A stretch of DNA of 64,000 nt from Flavobacterium sp. GTDB lineage: Bacteria; Bacteroidota; Bacteroidia; Flavobacteriales; Flavobacteriaceae. Shown here in pieces: positions 19,534 to 27,815 of this stretch. A program made the translations under genes and the position numbers. Position 1 is the first letter of the stretch; the number at the start of each line of letters is the position of its first letter. The DNA is taken from positions 384,239-448,238 of the forward strand of contig JAIPAM010000001.1 of assembly GCA_021740105.1 (NCBI GenBank), in the 5' to 3' direction. The notes under the pieces are model-generated. The model was not told where the DNA came from and searched no databases. It saw nothing but the letters and a program-made list of their open reading frames with translations.

Positions 19534-20468
19534 TTTGAAAGGGTTATTTTAATGGCTAATTCACCAAACTTATTGTCGTATTTATCCTGTAATTTTAAAC
19601 TATCTGATTTTTTATGAACAATTCTAGAAAACCATTTTCCCGCACCATATTGCCAGGTAGTGCTTAAATCCGAAGGGGTAGTGCCAATTGAAGGGTCGTA
19701 TTGTATTCCGTTTTTGTGAACTTTTTTCTTTAAATCTAGAATTCCGCCCAGTGATTGAGTGTTTTCTTCGTCGATTGTATATTCGTAAGTATATTTATTT
19801 TCCTCTATAATCATCCATTCAAAAGCTATAAATAAACCGGAATCTGGAATTTTTATATTTTTATCTTTCAAATCAATAGTGTTGTTTTGTTTGCCGTTCT
19901 TAACCGAAACAATAATGATATCATCTGAATAATCCGATCCAGGACTTCCGTCCTTCGCCACTTCATAAAACCGAACTTTTATCTTCGAACTATTAATCAT
20001 TGAAAACGATAAAAAAGTGATTCTATCAATAAAAGGGTGTGCTTTTAAATCTTGGGTCGGTGCTATAAATTTAGCTATTATTGTCGGTTGGGTTGCTGTT
20101 CCGTAATATAAATTAATGTTTTTCTTTTTATACTTTCCAATTTCTATTTGGTCTTTTCCAATTCGTTTTTGAATCACCACCTCGTCTAATTGATAGGCGA
20201 TTGCTTTTAAAACTACTTTTCCAGATTCGTTTAATTTGGCTTTCAATGTTTCAAATCCAACAGCTGAAAAAACAAGGGTTTTGTTTTCAGCGCCAATAAT
20301 CGAAAACGCTCCATTTTCTTCCGAAGTGGTTCCAACATTTTCGTCTTCAACCCAAATATTCACATACGGAATGGGTTTGCCTGATTCGTCAACCACAACG
20401 CCTTTGGTTTGAGCAGAAACATAAAAACTTAATAAAAGCAATAATAACCAAAGTCTTTTTGTTTGCAT
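19530..20468 (-). CDS. Exported carboxypeptidase-regulatory-like domain protein (paralog 1)
   Basis: This 312-aa protein has the signal peptide MQTKRLWLLLLLLSFYVSAQ, then the same beta-sandwich as its neighbour (GVVVDESGKPIPYVNIWVE, GTTSEENGAFSI). The link KAIAYQLDEVVIQKRI is the one usually seen just before a TonB plug. The C-terminal domain shares IKVRFYEVAKDGSPGSDY and the IKIPDSGLFIAFEW pattern with the paralog, so the whole genes, not only the N-termini, are duplicated. It lies 7 bp after the GH3 gene. Function is unknown. Confidence 0.75.
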   Translation of the reverse strand: MQTKRLWLLLLLLSFYVSAQTKGVVVDESGKPIPYVNIWVEDENVGTTSEENGAFSIIGAENKTLVFSAVGFETLKAKLNESGKVVLKAIAYQLDEVVIQKRIGKDQIEIGKYKKKNINLYYGTATQPTIIAKFIAPTQDLKAHPFIDRITFLSFSMINSSKIKVRFYEVAKDGSPGSDYSDDIIIVSVKNGKQNNTIDLKDKNIKIPDSGLFIAFEWMIIEENKYTYEYTIDEENTQSLGGILDLKKKVHKNGIQYDPSIGTTPSDLSTTWQYGAGKWFSRIVHKKSDSLKLQDKYDNKFGELAIKITLSN

Positions 20469-20475
20469 CTTTTCT

Positions 20476-21975
20476 CTATTTTGTTTTTAAAAAATCAGCA
20501 ATCGTCCTGTCATTACTCAACCTCGGAATTTTGTTTTGTCCACCTAACTTCCCAATCGATTTCATATAGTCTTGGAAGCCATTTTTAGGCACTTTGGTAA
20601 CCACCAATTTTCGCAGAACTTTCCCCGCGATCAAATCGTCATAATACGAATTTTGGGTTCTCATTGCGTTATCTATCGCTTCCGCAAAGGCGTCTTCGTT
20701 TTCAGGTTCGCTTTCAAATTCTATAAACCATTCATGATACGGCAAACCATCAGTTGGTGTAATTTGTGGTGCGACGGTAAATTCGTTAATTTGAATTGAC
20801 GTGTTTTCCATCGCTTGTTTTAATGCGTGTTCAACTTCTTTTCCGATTACGTGTTCTCCAAAAGCGGAAATAAAATGTTTAACTCGGCCCGAGACAATCA
20901 CACGATACGGTTTTAAAGAGGTAAATTGAATGGTATCGCCAATATTATAACCCCAAAGTCCCGCGTTGGTTGAAATGATCAAAACATAATTGATGTTTAA
21001 TTCGACTTCGCCAATGGTATATCGCCTTGGTCCCGAAGTTTCGGGATCAGTAAAAAATTCTTCCGATTTTATAAATTCGTAGAAAATTCCGGAGTTTAAA
21101 AGCAATAACATTCCCTTTTCTTTTTGTGAATCTTGGTAAGCAAAAAAGCCTTCCGAGGCGGGAAACAATTCTATAGAATCGACTTTTCGGCCAATTAAAT
21201 TTTCAAATTTTGCTCGATAAGGTTCAAAATTTACTCCGCCGTAAATAAATAAATTGAAGTTTTTGAATAGCTCACCAACAGGTTTTTTAGCTTTTTGCTG
21301 TAATTTTTCAAAATACATTTGAACCCAAGATGGAATTCCAGAAATCACAGACATGTCTTCGTGAAATGTTTCTTCAACAATGGCGTCGACTTTGGTTTCC
21401 CAATCTTCAATACAATTGGTTTCAAATGTGGGCATTCGGTTTTTTTGCAAATATTTCGGCACAAAATGAGCTACAATTCCTGACAATCTTCCCAATTGAA
21501 TTCCATTTTTTTCTTCTAAAATAGGACTTCCTTGAAGAAAGATCATTTTTCCATTTACAAAATCAGCCTTTCCAGTTTCATGAATATAATGTAGAATGGC
21601 ATTTCGAGCGGCTTCAATATGAAATGGCATCGATTCCTTGGTTAGTGGAATGTATTTTGCGCCGGAGGTAGTTCCTGAAGTTTTAGCAAAATACAATGGT
21701 TTGCCTTTCCAAAGAACGTTTTCTTCACCTTGTACCACGCGATCAACATAGGTTTTTAGGGCTTCATAATCGCGAATGGGCACCTTATTAGAAAAATCTT
21801 GAAAGGAATTTATAGAATCAAAATGATGATCAATACCGAATTGCGTGTTTTTCGCTTGACGAATAATCTCTTTAAAAACGGTTTGTTGCGTTTGAACGGG
21901 ATTATCCGACCACAATTTAGTTTTTTTATAAATAGATTTGGCAAATTGTTTGGCCAAGAACGATTTTAAAGACAT
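20476..21975 (-). CDS. GH3-family acyl-acid-amido synthetase-like protein
   Basis: This 499-aa protein belongs to the GH3/ANL adenylating superfamily. The AMP/phosphate-binding TSGTTSGAKYIP is at 99-110, with FPASEGFFAYQ (about 268-278) and YNIGDTIQFTSL (about 324-335) following, and IVSGRVKHFISAFGEHV as the hinge to the C-terminal domain. Plant GH3 enzymes conjugate amino acids to hormones; bacterial members are widespread in Bacteroidota and their substrates are mostly unknown. It is the second gene of a four-gene minus operon starting near 22503, 30 bp after the coiled-coil membrane protein. Confidence 0.88.
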   Translation of the reverse strand: MSLKSFLAKQFAKSIYKKTKLWSDNPVQTQQTVFKEIIRQAKNTQFGIDHHFDSINSFQDFSNKVPIRDYEALKTYVDRVVQGEENVLWKGKPLYFAKTSGTTSGAKYIPLTKESMPFHIEAARNAILHYIHETGKADFVNGKMIFLQGSPILEEKNGIQLGRLSGIVAHFVPKYLQKNRMPTFETNCIEDWETKVDAIVEETFHEDMSVISGIPSWVQMYFEKLQQKAKKPVGELFKNFNLFIYGGVNFEPYRAKFENLIGRKVDSIELFPASEGFFAYQDSQKEKGMLLLLNSGIFYEFIKSEEFFTDPETSGPRRYTIGEVELNINYVLIISTNAGLWGYNIGDTIQFTSLKPYRVIVSGRVKHFISAFGEHVIGKEVEHALKQAMENTSIQINEFTVAPQITPTDGLPYHEWFIEFESEPENEDAFAEAIDNAMRTQNSYYDDLIAGKVLRKLVVTKVPKNGFQDYMKSIGKLGGQNKIPRLSNDRTIADFLKTK

Positions 21976-22005
21976 TTAGATGCTGTATTTGTTGCTAATT
22001 TCAAG

Positions 22006-22503
22006 CTATTTTTTTCCTTTCTTTTCTTTCGAAAGTAGTTTTTCTTCTTGTAAAATTTGTTCTCTCAATTGTAATTCCGCTTTGGAAGGCGCATCATTTT
22101 CAATAGTAGTACTAATGTTATCCGAAGACATTATGGAATCTTTATTTATTTGCTCGTATTCTAAATCGCCATTTAAAACCTTAACTACAGATTTTAAATA
22201 GGCGTCATTTTTCTTCAAAGCCAATGCTAACGAATCTGATTTTAAAGCCAATTCGGCGGCTTCTTTTCTTAATTTGGTGGAAGCATAACCCGGAATATAT
22301 TCTCGTAAAGGGGTGAAAGCAATGATGTAAGTGGTAAAAGTAATGATTAATATTGCTGCAATGGAGGCGACAACAAAGACGTTCATTAAGGTCAAACGCA
22401 AGGAAAAAATTTCTTCAAAAGTGTCTTCGTTTAAAATCACCAAACGGTTTTTGGTAAATAATTTTCTTTTTAATAATTTTCTTTTATTTTTTTTCTCTGA
22501 CAT
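22006..22503 (-). CDS. Membrane-anchored coiled-coil protein resembling the N-terminus of M23 peptidases
   Basis: I place the start at the ATG 22503 (MSEKKNKRKLLKRKL), giving 165 aa. The longer frame would start at a GTG that coincides with the -7 box at 22524-22531. The layout is a Lys/Arg-rich cytoplasmic head, one membrane span (about 42-62, VFVVASIAAILIITFTTYII), FTPLREYIPGY, then a charged coiled coil to the end. That head-span-coil order resembles the N-terminal region of Bacteroidota M23 metallopeptidases, but the catalytic domain is absent. It is the first gene of the operon with GH3. It might be a cell-envelope or division accessory protein; that is inference. Confidence 0.7.
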   Translation of the reverse strand: MSEKKNKRKLLKRKLFTKNRLVILNEDTFEEIFSLRLTLMNVFVVASIAAILIITFTTYIIAFTPLREYIPGYASTKLRKEAAELALKSDSLALALKKNDAYLKSVVKVLNGDLEYEQINKDSIMSSDNISTTIENDAPSKAELQLREQILQEEKLLSKEKKGKK

Positions 22504-22508
22504 CGTTC

Positions 22509-22531
22509 GTGATATTATTATCACAAATATA
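22509..22531 (-). promoter_or_regulatory. -7 box with adjacent inverted repeat upstream of the GH3 operon
   Basis: The minus strand has TATATTTG at 22531-22524 (perfect TAnnTTTG). GTGATA and TATCAC arms with a 4-nt spacer occupy 22509-22524, directly at the predicted transcription start, 5 bp upstream of the ATG. The inverted repeat could be an operator or a 5' hairpin. Confidence 0.45.
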
Positions 22532-22643
22532 ATGATAAAACTATCATTTATAAATTAAGATTTTAGTGGGTTAATTTTATTGATAAATAGTGTAAATCAT
22601 AAATATTTATTAATAAGGGAAATGAAATACCAATATTTCTATT

Positions 22644-22651
22644 TACCTTTG
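22644..22651 (+). promoter_or_regulatory. Candidate -7 box for tatA
   Basis: The plus strand reads TACCTTTG, a perfect TAnnTTTG, 45 nt before the tatA ATG at 22697. It supports the short tatA start, because the longer frame starts upstream of the box. Confidence 0.5.
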
Positions 22652-22696
22652 TTCAAGAAATTAATTTTAATTTGCGAAAGCGTAAAGTATAGTGTT

Positions 22697-22870
22697 ATGG
22701 GAAGATTCGGACCAACTGAAATAATTTTAATCATTGCTGTAATTTTGTTAATGTTTGGAGGTAAAAAAATTCCAGAATTAATGAAAGGATTAGGAAGTGG
22801 AATTAAAGAATTTAAAAATGCAGCAAAAGAAGACCCAACTGCTGACAAGAAGGAAGAAGAAAAAAAATAA
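22697..22870 (+). CDS. tatA: Sec-independent twin-arginine translocase subunit TatA/E
   Basis: This 57-aa protein ([20 protein letters not shown]) has one membrane helix, the FGGKKIPEL turn and an amphipathic helix, then a Lys/Glu-rich tail: the standard TatA layout. TatA multimers form the pore through which folded, cofactor-loaded proteins cross the inner membrane. I chose the ATG at 22697 over the 39-codon longer frame because family members start at or near this Met and a -7 box lies inside the longer frame. tatC is not in the window. Transcription converges on rpiB, with a shared hairpin at 22871-22902. Confidence 0.93.
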   Translation: MGRFGPTEIILIIAVILLMFGGKKIPELMKGLGSGIKEFKNAAKEDPTADKKEEEKK

Positions 22871-22902
22871 AAAAAAGGCTTTTCAATTGAAAAGCCTTTT
22901 TT
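22871..22902. terminator. Bidirectional rho-independent terminator between tatA and rpiB
   Basis: A perfect 32-bp palindrome begins directly after the tatA stop: an A-run, GGCTTTTC, AATT, GAAAAGCC, a T-run. The hairpin with flanking A/T tracts would end both tatA (plus) and rpiB (minus). Confidence 0.9.
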
Positions 22903-22913
22903 AATTTATAATA

Positions 22914-23342
22914 TCAACAGCTAATTTTATTAACTCTATTTTGGTGTCTTCCTCCTTCAAAATCGGTGCTAAGGAAAGTTTGAACCATTTCTAAAGCTTG
23001 AGGAATTGAAGTAAATCTAGCGGGAATACTTATTATATTAGCATCATTGTGTTGACGTGCTAAAACCGCAATTTCTTTGGTCCAGCACAACGCCGCTCGA
23101 ATTCCTTGGTGTTTATTGGCCGACATTGCAATTCCATTTCCGCTTCCACAAATAATGATTCCAAAATCGGACACTTTATTTTCAACATCTAATGCTACTG
23201 GATGCGCAAAATCAGGATAATCTACACTGTCTGCAGAATCTGTTCCGTAATTTATAACTTGATAACCATTTGCTTTAAGCATTTCAACAATGGCTTTTTT
23301 GTATTCTGGTCCTGCGTGGTCGTTTCCAATAGAAATTTTCAT
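22914..23342 (-). CDS. rpiB: Ribose-5-phosphate isomerase B
   Basis: This 142-aa protein starts MKISIGNDHAGPEYKKAIVE, with the RpiB/LacAB signature GNDHAG (6-11). It continues with DYPDFAHPVA (42-51), IICGSGNGIAMSANKHQGIRA (split around residues 63-83; Cys at 65) and HNDANIISI. It interconverts ribose-5-phosphate and ribulose-5-phosphate in the non-oxidative pentose phosphate pathway. It is the last minus-strand gene before the 770-bp gene-free region and is divergent from rnr. A -7 box lies at 23370-23377. Confidence 0.93.
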   Translation of the reverse strand: MKISIGNDHAGPEYKKAIVEMLKANGYQVINYGTDSADSVDYPDFAHPVALDVENKVSDFGIIICGSGNGIAMSANKHQGIRAALCWTKEIAVLARQHNDANIISIPARFTSIPQALEMVQTFLSTDFEGGRHQNRVNKISC

Positions 23343-24112
23343 AAGTGTAATTTGTTGTAATTTGTTTTACAAATTTACCAAAACTAAACTGTGAATTTAT
23401 TTAGAATTTGAATTTTAATCAATAAATTATAAACACTTAATAATCAATACTAATTCTAATTTAACGATTCATTTTATTTAATAAATATGTTAATTTTTTA
23501 GAATGTTAATATCAGTTTATAACTAATTGATAATCAGTTAACCTTAATTTAACATGGAATGTTCATAACTTTAGATAGAAAATTATAAGTTTTTTTAGGT
23601 GGTGTGATAAAAATTTGTAATCAAAAATTGGATTGAATAAAACAATAAAACTTTCGAGAATTTTTAGAAAAGTTATTACTAACTATTTCTTCTTTATCAA
23701 CAAATTTTGAGTTTTGAATTATCTACAAAATAGTGTGTTTTTTAATTATTAACCGTTGTTAATTAAAAAATGAAATTAATTAATTTTAAAAGGTTTTATA
23801 TAAAATTAAGCTGTTTATAACTTGTGGTAAATAATTATAACTTAGAAATTACTCTAAAAAAAATAAACTTATTGTAACTATTAACAAACTATAATAACCA
23901 TCAAAAAATAATTGTAAATTAAATTTTCTTTTTATTATTTTTAATAGATGTTGATAACATTTAACTTAGTTGGCTCTATTTTTATAAAGGTAATTCTATT
24001 ATTCAACTTAAAGAATTAGTGTTATTAAAAAGTTTTATTTATTTAAAACTAAAGTTTATCAACCTTCAACTGCAAAGTATTTTGTAAATTTCAACCTTAT
24101 AAGTAAAGAACT
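23343..24112. other. 770-bp AT-rich gene-free region, candidate chromosomal origin (oriC)
   Basis: No open frame of note is present. I counted 113 G+C in the 660 bases 23401-24060, about 17%, far below the flanking genes. DnaA-box-like 9-mers (one mismatch to TTATCCACA) are TTATCAACA at 23694-23702 (+), TTATCTACA at 23719-23727 (+) and TTATCAACA at 23949-23957 (-). Weaker two-mismatch copies are at 23427-23435 (+), 23812-23820 (-) and 24056-24064 (+). All genes to the left except tatA are minus and the first genes to the right are plus, as expected for replication forks leaving this point. Three parS sites lie 13-15 kb to the right. dnaA is not adjacent; in Bacteroidota the origin often lies away from dnaA. 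Confidence 0.5.
23370..23377 (-). promoter_or_regulatory. Candidate -7 box for rpiB
   Basis: The minus strand reads TAAATTTG, a perfect TAnnTTTG, 27 nt before the rpiB ATG. Confidence 0.5.
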
Positions 24113-26290
24113 ATGAGTAAAAGAATAAGAAAACCAATTAAAAAACAATTGGATTTTGCAGATAAAATAATAAAAATACTAACTCAAAATAGTAATAAAG
24201 AATTCAACTACAAACAGATAGCTGCTAAATTTGAGTTAGATGATACACAAAGTAGGAATCAAATTATTAAAGATTTAAAACTACTAGCTGCTCAAAAAAA
24301 AATTACTGAATCAGAACCTGGAAAATACTTAATTGTGGAGGCAAGTAAAGATTATCATGAAGGTCAGATAGACATGACTGGAAGGAAAACAGCTTATTTT
24401 GTTTGTCCAGATTTTACAGAAGATGTGTTTATTCCTACCAATAATTTGAATCATGCTTTAGATGGTGATACTGTAAAAGTGTATGTTTATAATCGTAGAA
24501 AAGGAAAACGGGCTGAAGGAGAAGTTATTGAAGTTATTGAAAGAAAGAAAACCGACTTTGTAGGTGTGATTGATATTCAGAAAAACTTTGCCTTTGTAGC
24601 GACTGCAAATCCAAAAATGTATACTGATATTTTTATTTCTAAAGATAAATTAGGTGAAGCTGAAAATGGTGATGTTGTTTTAGTTCATATAGAAGATTGG
24701 CCATCAAGAGCAGACAGTCCGTTTGGAAAAGTAATAAAAGTTCTTGGAAAACCAGGAGAACACAACACTGAAATTCACGCTATTTTAGCTGAATATGGTT
24801 TACCCTCTGAATTTCCATTAGAAGTAGAATTATTTGCCCAACAAATAGATACTTCTATTCAAGAAAGTGAAGTTGCGAAACGCCGAGACCTTCGTGATAC
24901 ATTAACTTTCACTATTGATCCAAAAGATGCTAAAGATTTTGATGATGCTTTATCATTTAAAATAATAGAAAATGGAAATTACGAAATTGGAATTCATATT
25001 GCAGACGTTTCTCATTATTTACAAGAAGGAACAATTCTAGATAACGAAGCTTATAATCGAGCAACATCTGTATATTTAGTAGATAGAGTAGTTCCGATGT
25101 TACCAGAAGTTTTATCAAATTTTGCGTGTTCATTACGTCCAAACGAAGAGAAATATACCTTTTCCGCTATTTTTGAATTGGATAAAAAGGCGAATATTAA
25201 AAAGAGTTGGTTTGGTAGAACAGTGATAAATTCTAATCAACGATTTGCGTATGAAGAAGCGCAACACATCATTGAAACCAAAGAAAATACTATTCCCATA
25301 GAAACATCAATCACTGGAAGTGCTTATAAAGTCTCAGATGAAATTGTTTTTGCTACATTAAAATTAGATGAATTAGCAAAAATTATGCGTGAAAATAGAA
25401 TGAATAACGGAGCAATTTCTTTTGATAAAGTAGAAGTGAAATTTAACCTTTCAGAAACAGGAAATCCTGAAGGTGTTTATTTTAAAACATCTCGAGATTC
25501 TAATCATTTAATAGAAGAATTTATGCTGTTGGCAAATAAAAAAGTTTCAGAATTCATTGGACGTCAAAAAAAGACTTTTGTTTACAGAATTCATGACGAA
25601 CCAAATGAAGAAAAACTTTTAGCGATGCAAGAACTAATTAAAAAGTTTGGTTATGAAGTTGATTTTAACTCAGGTTCGGTAGCCCAAGCTTTGAATAATT
25701 TAATGAAAGAAGTTAACGGTAAAAAAGAACAAAATTTAATAGATACTTTAGCCATTCGTTCTATGAGTAAAGCCAAATATTCTACTGATAATATTGGACA
25801 TTACGGTTTAGCGTTTGATTATTATTCCCATTTTACTTCACCAATTCGTCGTTATCCTGATGTGATGGTTCACCGATTACTTCAGTTTTATTTAGATGGT
25901 GGAAAGTCAGTAGATACAGAATTATACGAATCAAAATCTATTCATTGTTCTCAAATGGAAGGTTTAGCAACAAAAGCGGAACGCGATTCTATTAAATACA
26001 TGCAAGTAAAATACATGCAAGATCATAAAGATCAAGAGTTTTTAGGAGTTATATCAGGCGTTACAGAATTTGGAATTTTCGTAGAAATTATAGAAAACAA
26101 ATGTGAGGGAATGGTAAGAATACGAGAAATAAAAGATGATTATTATATTTTTGATGAAAAACAATATGCACTTGTAGGTCAAAGTACTAAAAATGTATTG
26201 CAACTTGGGGATGAAATTTATGTAAAAGTAAAAACTGCTGATTTAGTTAAAAAACAGTTGGATTTTAATTTTATAAGAGAAAAGGAATAA
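24113..26290 (+). CDS. rnr: Ribonuclease R
   Basis: The 725-aa product has an N-terminal winged-helix-like region (about 10-75) and cold-shock OB domains (about 85-240). The RNB catalytic core contains DPKDAKDFDDAL (269-280), with the Asp cluster that binds Mg2+, and HYGLAFDYYSHFTSPIRRYPD in the middle-to-late part. A C-terminal S1 domain (about 640-720) and a basic tail follow. It degrades structured RNA 3' to 5' and supports rRNA/tmRNA quality control. It is the first plus-strand gene after the AT-rich region. The ATG at 24113 gives a normal family length. Confidence 0.95.
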   Translation: MSKRIRKPIKKQLDFADKIIKILTQNSNKEFNYKQIAAKFELDDTQSRNQIIKDLKLLAAQKKITESEPGKYLIVEASKDYHEGQIDMTGRKTAYFVCPDFTEDVFIPTNNLNHALDGDTVKVYVYNRRKGKRAEGEVIEVIERKKTDFVGVIDIQKNFAFVATANPKMYTDIFISKDKLGEAENGDVVLVHIEDWPSRADSPFGKVIKVLGKPGEHNTEIHAILAEYGLPSEFPLEVELFAQQIDTSIQESEVAKRRDLRDTLTFTIDPKDAKDFDDALSFKIIENGNYEIGIHIADVSHYLQEGTILDNEAYNRATSVYLVDRVVPMLPEVLSNFACSLRPNEEKYTFSAIFELDKKANIKKSWFGRTVINSNQRFAYEEAQHIIETKENTIPIETSITGSAYKVSDEIVFATLKLDELAKIMRENRMNNGAISFDKVEVKFNLSETGNPEGVYFKTSRDSNHLIEEFMLLANKKVSEFIGRQKKTFVYRIHDEPNEEKLLAMQELIKKFGYEVDFNSGSVAQALNNLMKEVNGKKEQNLIDTLAIRSMSKAKYSTDNIGHYGLAFDYYSHFTSPIRRYPDVMVHRLLQFYLDGGKSVDTELYESKSIHCSQMEGLATKAERDSIKYMQVKYMQDHKDQEFLGVISGVTEFGIFVEIIENKCEGMVRIREIKDDYYIFDEKQYALVGQSTKNVLQLGDEIYVKVKTADLVKKQLDFNFIREKE

Positions 26291-26311
26291 TTAAAAATTC
26301 ATTTTTTTAAT

Positions 26312-26319
26312 TATATTTG
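26312..26319 (+). promoter_or_regulatory. Candidate -7 box for the LysE-family gene
   Basis: TATATTTG, a perfect TAnnTTTG, lies in the 53-bp gap after rnr, 24 nt before the ATG at 26344, so this gene may be transcribed separately from rnr. Confidence 0.45.
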
Positions 26320-26343
26320 AAGTTAAAAAATCAATAAAAACCT

Positions 26344-27021
26344 ATGATTCAAGATATTTTGACAGCCATTCCGCTTGGAATATTTTTAAGTTTTTTAATT
26401 GGACCGGTTTTCTTTGTGTTGTTAGAAACAAGTGCGGTTAAAGGATTTAGAGCTGCTTTAGTATTTGATTTAGGAGTTGTTTTTGCTGATATTGTTTTTA
26501 TAGTAATTGCTTATTTCAGTAGTTATAAATTAATTCAGAGTTTAAAAAACGACCCAGCGATATTTATTTTTGGTGGAATTTTAATGCTTACTTACGGGAT
26601 AATTTCTTTTGTAAAGCTTAAGAAATTAAAAAACGAAGTTTCCGAAGAGAAGATAGAATTGGTATTTCAAAAGAAAAATTACCGAGCGCTATTCATTAAA
26701 GGATTTTTATTGAATTTTATAAATGTTGGTGTTTTACTTTTTTGGTTTTTAATATTAATCACGGTCGGACCAAAATTAGAATTAGATATGTCAAGAATGC
26801 TTACTTTTTTCACTTCTGTGATTTTGACGTATTTAATTGTAGATATGGGTAAAATTTTATTAGCCAAACAACTAAAACATAAAATGACTCCTAAAAATAC
26901 ACTTACTATAAAGAAAATAATAAGTATTTTATTAATTGTTTTTGGAATAGCCATTATGCTCCAAGGTTGGTTTCCTAGTGACCAAAAGATAGTTAAAAAG
27001 GCGTTGGAGAAAATGGAGTAG
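26344..27021 (+). CDS. LysE/RhtB-family amino-acid exporter-like membrane protein
   Basis: This 225-aa protein has about six membrane spans. Near the N-terminus it carries GIFLSFLIGPVFFVLLETSAVKGFRAAL, here spanning residues 12-39, the LysE/RhtB signature region with the conserved G-P. A charged cytoplasmic loop (about 85-115) follows. The family exports amino acids or related small molecules using the proton gradient; substrate unknown. The length is normal for the family. Confidence 0.85.
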   Translation: MIQDILTAIPLGIFLSFLIGPVFFVLLETSAVKGFRAALVFDLGVVFADIVFIVIAYFSSYKLIQSLKNDPAIFIFGGILMLTYGIISFVKLKKLKNEVSEEKIELVFQKKNYRALFIKGFLLNFINVGVLLFWFLILITVGPKLELDMSRMLTFFTSVILTYLIVDMGKILLAKQLKHKMTPKNTLTIKKIISILLIVFGIAIMLQGWFPSDQKIVKKALEKME

Positions 27022-27139
27022 AATTTTTTTTTAATTAGTTATAATTGGAATGAATTAGCAAGTGTCACCAATATACAAGTTGGCTGTAACTATATAAAAA
27101 TACTTAAAGATCACTAATTTAAATTAAATAAACTGAAAT

Positions 27140-27688
27140 ATGAATAGCTTAAAAAACATTATTCTTTTATTCTTTTTAACATCTTACATTCAAATATCGT
27201 TTTCACAAGAAAAAGTGAATTATAAAGATTTTATTAAAAAAAAAGAAAATTTAATTTTAAACAAGGATTTTGTAACTTTTAAAATAGATACATTAAGCAA
27301 TAGTGATTTTTTAAATAAAGTAACTATTATTAATTTTTGGTTTGAATCTTGCGCGCCTTGTATTGCAGAAATGGAAGGTTTAAATAAACTTTATGAGAAA
27401 AACAAAAACAATAAAAATTTTCAATTTATTTCCTTTTGTACGGACAATTTAGAAACAATTAATAAGAATTTAAAAAAGTATACAATTGAATATTCTGTAA
27501 CTGCAATAGAAAAATTAAAAGCATACGAATTAAACTATAACAGCGGCTTTCCGTCTACATTCATTATCAATAGCGAAGGAAAAGTAATATACTTTTCATT
27601 AGGTGGACCTGTAGAGGTTAAAAAAGCTACTGAAAAAGTTATGTCAATTTATGACCAAAAAATTAATGAAGAATTAATAAAAAGCTGA
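27140..27688 (+). CDS. Exported thioredoxin-like (TlpA/ResA-type) protein
   Basis: This 182-aa protein has an N-terminal signal peptide (MNSLKNIILLFFLTSYIQ..., ending about residue 22). A thioredoxin fold follows with active site CAPC at 71-74, in the context NFWFESCAPCIAEM, and the cis-Pro in SGFPSTFII (Pro about 138). It probably acts in the periplasm to reduce or isomerise disulfides, as in cytochrome maturation or stress repair; partners are unknown. It lies 118 bp after the LysE-family gene and ends 32 bp before a REP element. Confidence 0.85.
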   Translation: MNSLKNIILLFFLTSYIQISFSQEKVNYKDFIKKKENLILNKDFVTFKIDTLSNSDFLNKVTIINFWFESCAPCIAEMEGLNKLYEKNKNNKNFQFISFCTDNLETINKNLKKYTIEYSVTAIEKLKAYELNYNSGFPSTFIINSEGKVIYFSLGGPVEVKKATEKVMSIYDQKINEELIKS

Positions 27689-27720
27689 CAGCCAAAAGCC
27701 GTTTCTCGCAATTACTTCCC

Positions 27721-27754
27721 CCGCTAGCGCGAGCGTCACGCTCGTGCCCACAAT
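27721..27754. repeat. REP-like palindrome upstream of the RAYT gene
   Basis: This GC-rich 34-bp element has GAGCG/CGCTC hairpin arms in an otherwise AT-rich context. It is the reverse complement, with one change in the hairpin loop plus end differences, of the element at 28365-28398, so inverted copies flank the transposase gene. Confidence 0.75.
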
Positions 27755-27815
27755 GAAATTTAAAAAACCTCAATAAATAATTAGTAGTTAGAAATTAAAA
27801 ACAGTATACGCCAAA

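Noticed and set aside
22580..22696. N-terminal 39-codon extension of tatA
   Set aside because: TatA proteins begin at the Met at 22697, and a perfect -7 box lies inside the extension.
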